Source: Dehalococcoidia bacterium
GTDB lineage: Bacteria; Chloroflexota; Dehalococcoidia; JACVQG01
Length of the DNA stretch: 6,452 bases
Assembly (NCBI GenBank): GCA_015661045.1
Contig: JACVQG010000132.1
Location: 1-6,452, forward strand
Reading direction: 5' to 3'
Shown here: one piece after another, positions 5,706-6,452 of the stretch
How the letters are laid out: every line of letters starts with the position of its first letter
Numbering within the stretch: position 1 is the stretch's first letter
Notes under the pieces: model-generated
The model's database searches: none
Told to the model about the DNA's origin: nothing
The model's input: only the letters and a program-made list of their open reading frames with translations
Translations under genes and position numbers: made by a program

Positions 5706-5724
5706 CCTGATGACCTTTTTAAAT

Positions 5725-5841
5725 CCCTCTCCCTTGACGGCTGATTATACGGCAGTATTTCAATATCCGGGATTGTGTCCATTATGTAGGGTCGGGTTTC
5801 GAACCCGACCGCCCAGAACCCATCTCACTTAAACGAGAGGG
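5725..5841. repeat. Remnant of a CCCTCTCC-type repeat between convergent genes
   Basis: CCCTCTCCCTTGACGG (5725-5740) resembles the hairpin core at 4290-4305. Its expected partner GAGAGGG appears only at 5835-5841, about 95 nt away. The spacing suggests a repeat core opened by an insertion or decayed by deletion. The stretch 5706-5875 contains no gene. Confidence 0.3.
5786..5810. repeat. GTAGGG-type palindrome, possible bidirectional terminator
   Basis: GGTCGGGTT (5790-5798) and AACCCGACC (5802-5810) form a perfect 9-bp stem with a 3-nt TCG loop, preceded by GTAGG. It lies almost midway between the stops of the convergent cupin 2 (5705) and DUF3786 (5876) genes. No U-tract follows on either strand, so a terminator role is plausible only by position. 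It begins with the same GTAGGG head as the palindrome at 1127. Confidence 0.5.
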
Positions 5842-5875
5842 GTAGTTATACAAAAATATTTAATGTAACTTGGCG

Positions 5876-6452
5876 CTAAAGCATTACAAGTAAACTCATG
5901 GTGGCAGTTGACCAGATGACATCTGCGGGTAATTGAATCTGGCATGTAGAATCGAAAAGGAGGTATGCCCGTGTGGGGAATTCCTCATCGCCCTTCCAGA
6001 TTATCAACACAACGGGAACCCTCGGAAACGGCCACAATCTGATAGATGCATCTCCGAAGCCAAGCTCCTCGCCGCCCAGTTCAACTCCTCTTTTTATAAA
6101 CTGCCCGATGCACCCGCTATATTTTTCAGCCAGCTTATCCAGGGGAAGCACATGGGTACCTTTGAGATAGATGGCTCCACCGCTCAAATCGCCTGGTTTT
6201 ATAAGCTCGCCGGACAGTGATATATCTTTTGAGTTTATTAGATACCAGAGAATTGAAAGCCTTGAATACCGTCCCAGGCTGTTCAGGAGAAGATTGGCGG
6301 TGGGAGAAATCGCGAAAATATTTTTCTCCTTCGGGAAGATGTAAATGTCTTGAGAGAACGATTTTAGAATATACTGATATGCAGTTTTATCAAATAACAC
6401 CTTTGCCCTTACACAGACATCTTCAGGATCGAGTTCCGCAAGGATTTTCCAT
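5876..6452 (-). CDS. DUF3786 domain protein, N-terminus beyond window edge
   Basis: The open frame continues to the right edge without a stop, so 191 codons are visible and the true start lies outside. The segment upstream of the internal GTG at 6398-6400 (W-K-I-L-A-E-L-D-P-E-D-V-C-V-R-A) is itself typical of DUF3786 proteins, so that GTG is not the start. Downstream family-like blocks are G-G-A-I-Y-L-K-G-T-H-V-L-P-L, L-G-G-E-E-L-G-F-G-D-A-S, F-P-R-V-P-V-V-L-I-I-W-K-G-D-E-E-F-P and L-L-F-D. These come from memory of the family, which occurs in anaerobic bacteria including Dehalococcoidia. The function of the family is unknown; no membrane segment or cofactor motif is obvious. It is convergent with the cupin pair, with a 170-nt gap. 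Confidence 0.8.
   Translation of the reverse strand, partial: WKILAELDPEDVCVRAKVLFDKTAYQYILKSFSQDIYIFPKEKNIFAISPTANLLLNSLGRYSRLSILWYLINSKDISLSGELIKPGDLSGGAIYLKGTHVLPLDKLAEKYSGCIGQFIKRGVELGGEELGFGDASIRLWPFPRVPVVLIIWKGDEEFPTRAYLLFDSTCQIQLPADVIWSTATMSLLVML

Overview
The window looks like a piece of an anaerobic bacterial genome, most likely a Chloroflexota/Dehalococcoidia-type organism. This is an inference from gene families (a split FAS1-like/MaoC dehydratase pair, a PRK08322-type acetolactate synthase, a cysteine-free rubrerythrin-like protein, a probable DUF1122 protein, a DUF3786 protein) and from gaps filled with CCCTCTCC-type hairpin repeats. No rRNA, tRNA, CRISPR array, phage gene or intact insertion sequence was seen. 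The Shine-Dalgarno sequences are strong, and two genes start with TTG.

Layout. Positions 1-701 (minus) carry a two-gene MaoC-type hydratase unit, cut by the left edge of the window. It has a near-consensus promoter at 777-804 and a 10-bp direct repeat in its leader. Positions 702-1180 are non-coding and hold a hairpin-rich inverted-repeat element (822-1057) and a separate palindromic element (1107-1166). Positions 1181-4147 (minus) carry three closely spaced genes, in transcription order: a probable DUF1122 protein, a ferritin-like diiron protein and an acetolactate synthase large subunit. Positions 4148-4666 are a divergent intergenic region. It holds a second nested inverted-repeat element (4204-4399), a structured segment with a terminator-like hairpin (4421-4517), and a consensus promoter (4550-4578) for the plus-strand genes. 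Positions 4667-5705 (plus) carry two tandem paralogous single-domain cupins, about 61% identical over their first 135 residues. Positions 5706-5875 separate convergent genes and contain repeat remnants and a perfect palindrome. Positions 5876-6452 (minus) hold the C-terminal part of a DUF3786 protein, cut by the right edge.

How the genes may work together. The minus-strand trio could link pyruvate/acetolactate metabolism with oxidative-stress protection, but only co-transcription is suggested by the sequence. The cupin pair is the most distinctive part. Its metal site resembles the three-histidine site of gentisate dioxygenase-like bicupins, split into two translationally coupled genes, so a hetero-oligomeric dioxygenase or isomerase is a reasonable but untested hypothesis. 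The strongest non-coding signals are the nested inverted-repeat elements and the structured segment before the cupin promoter.
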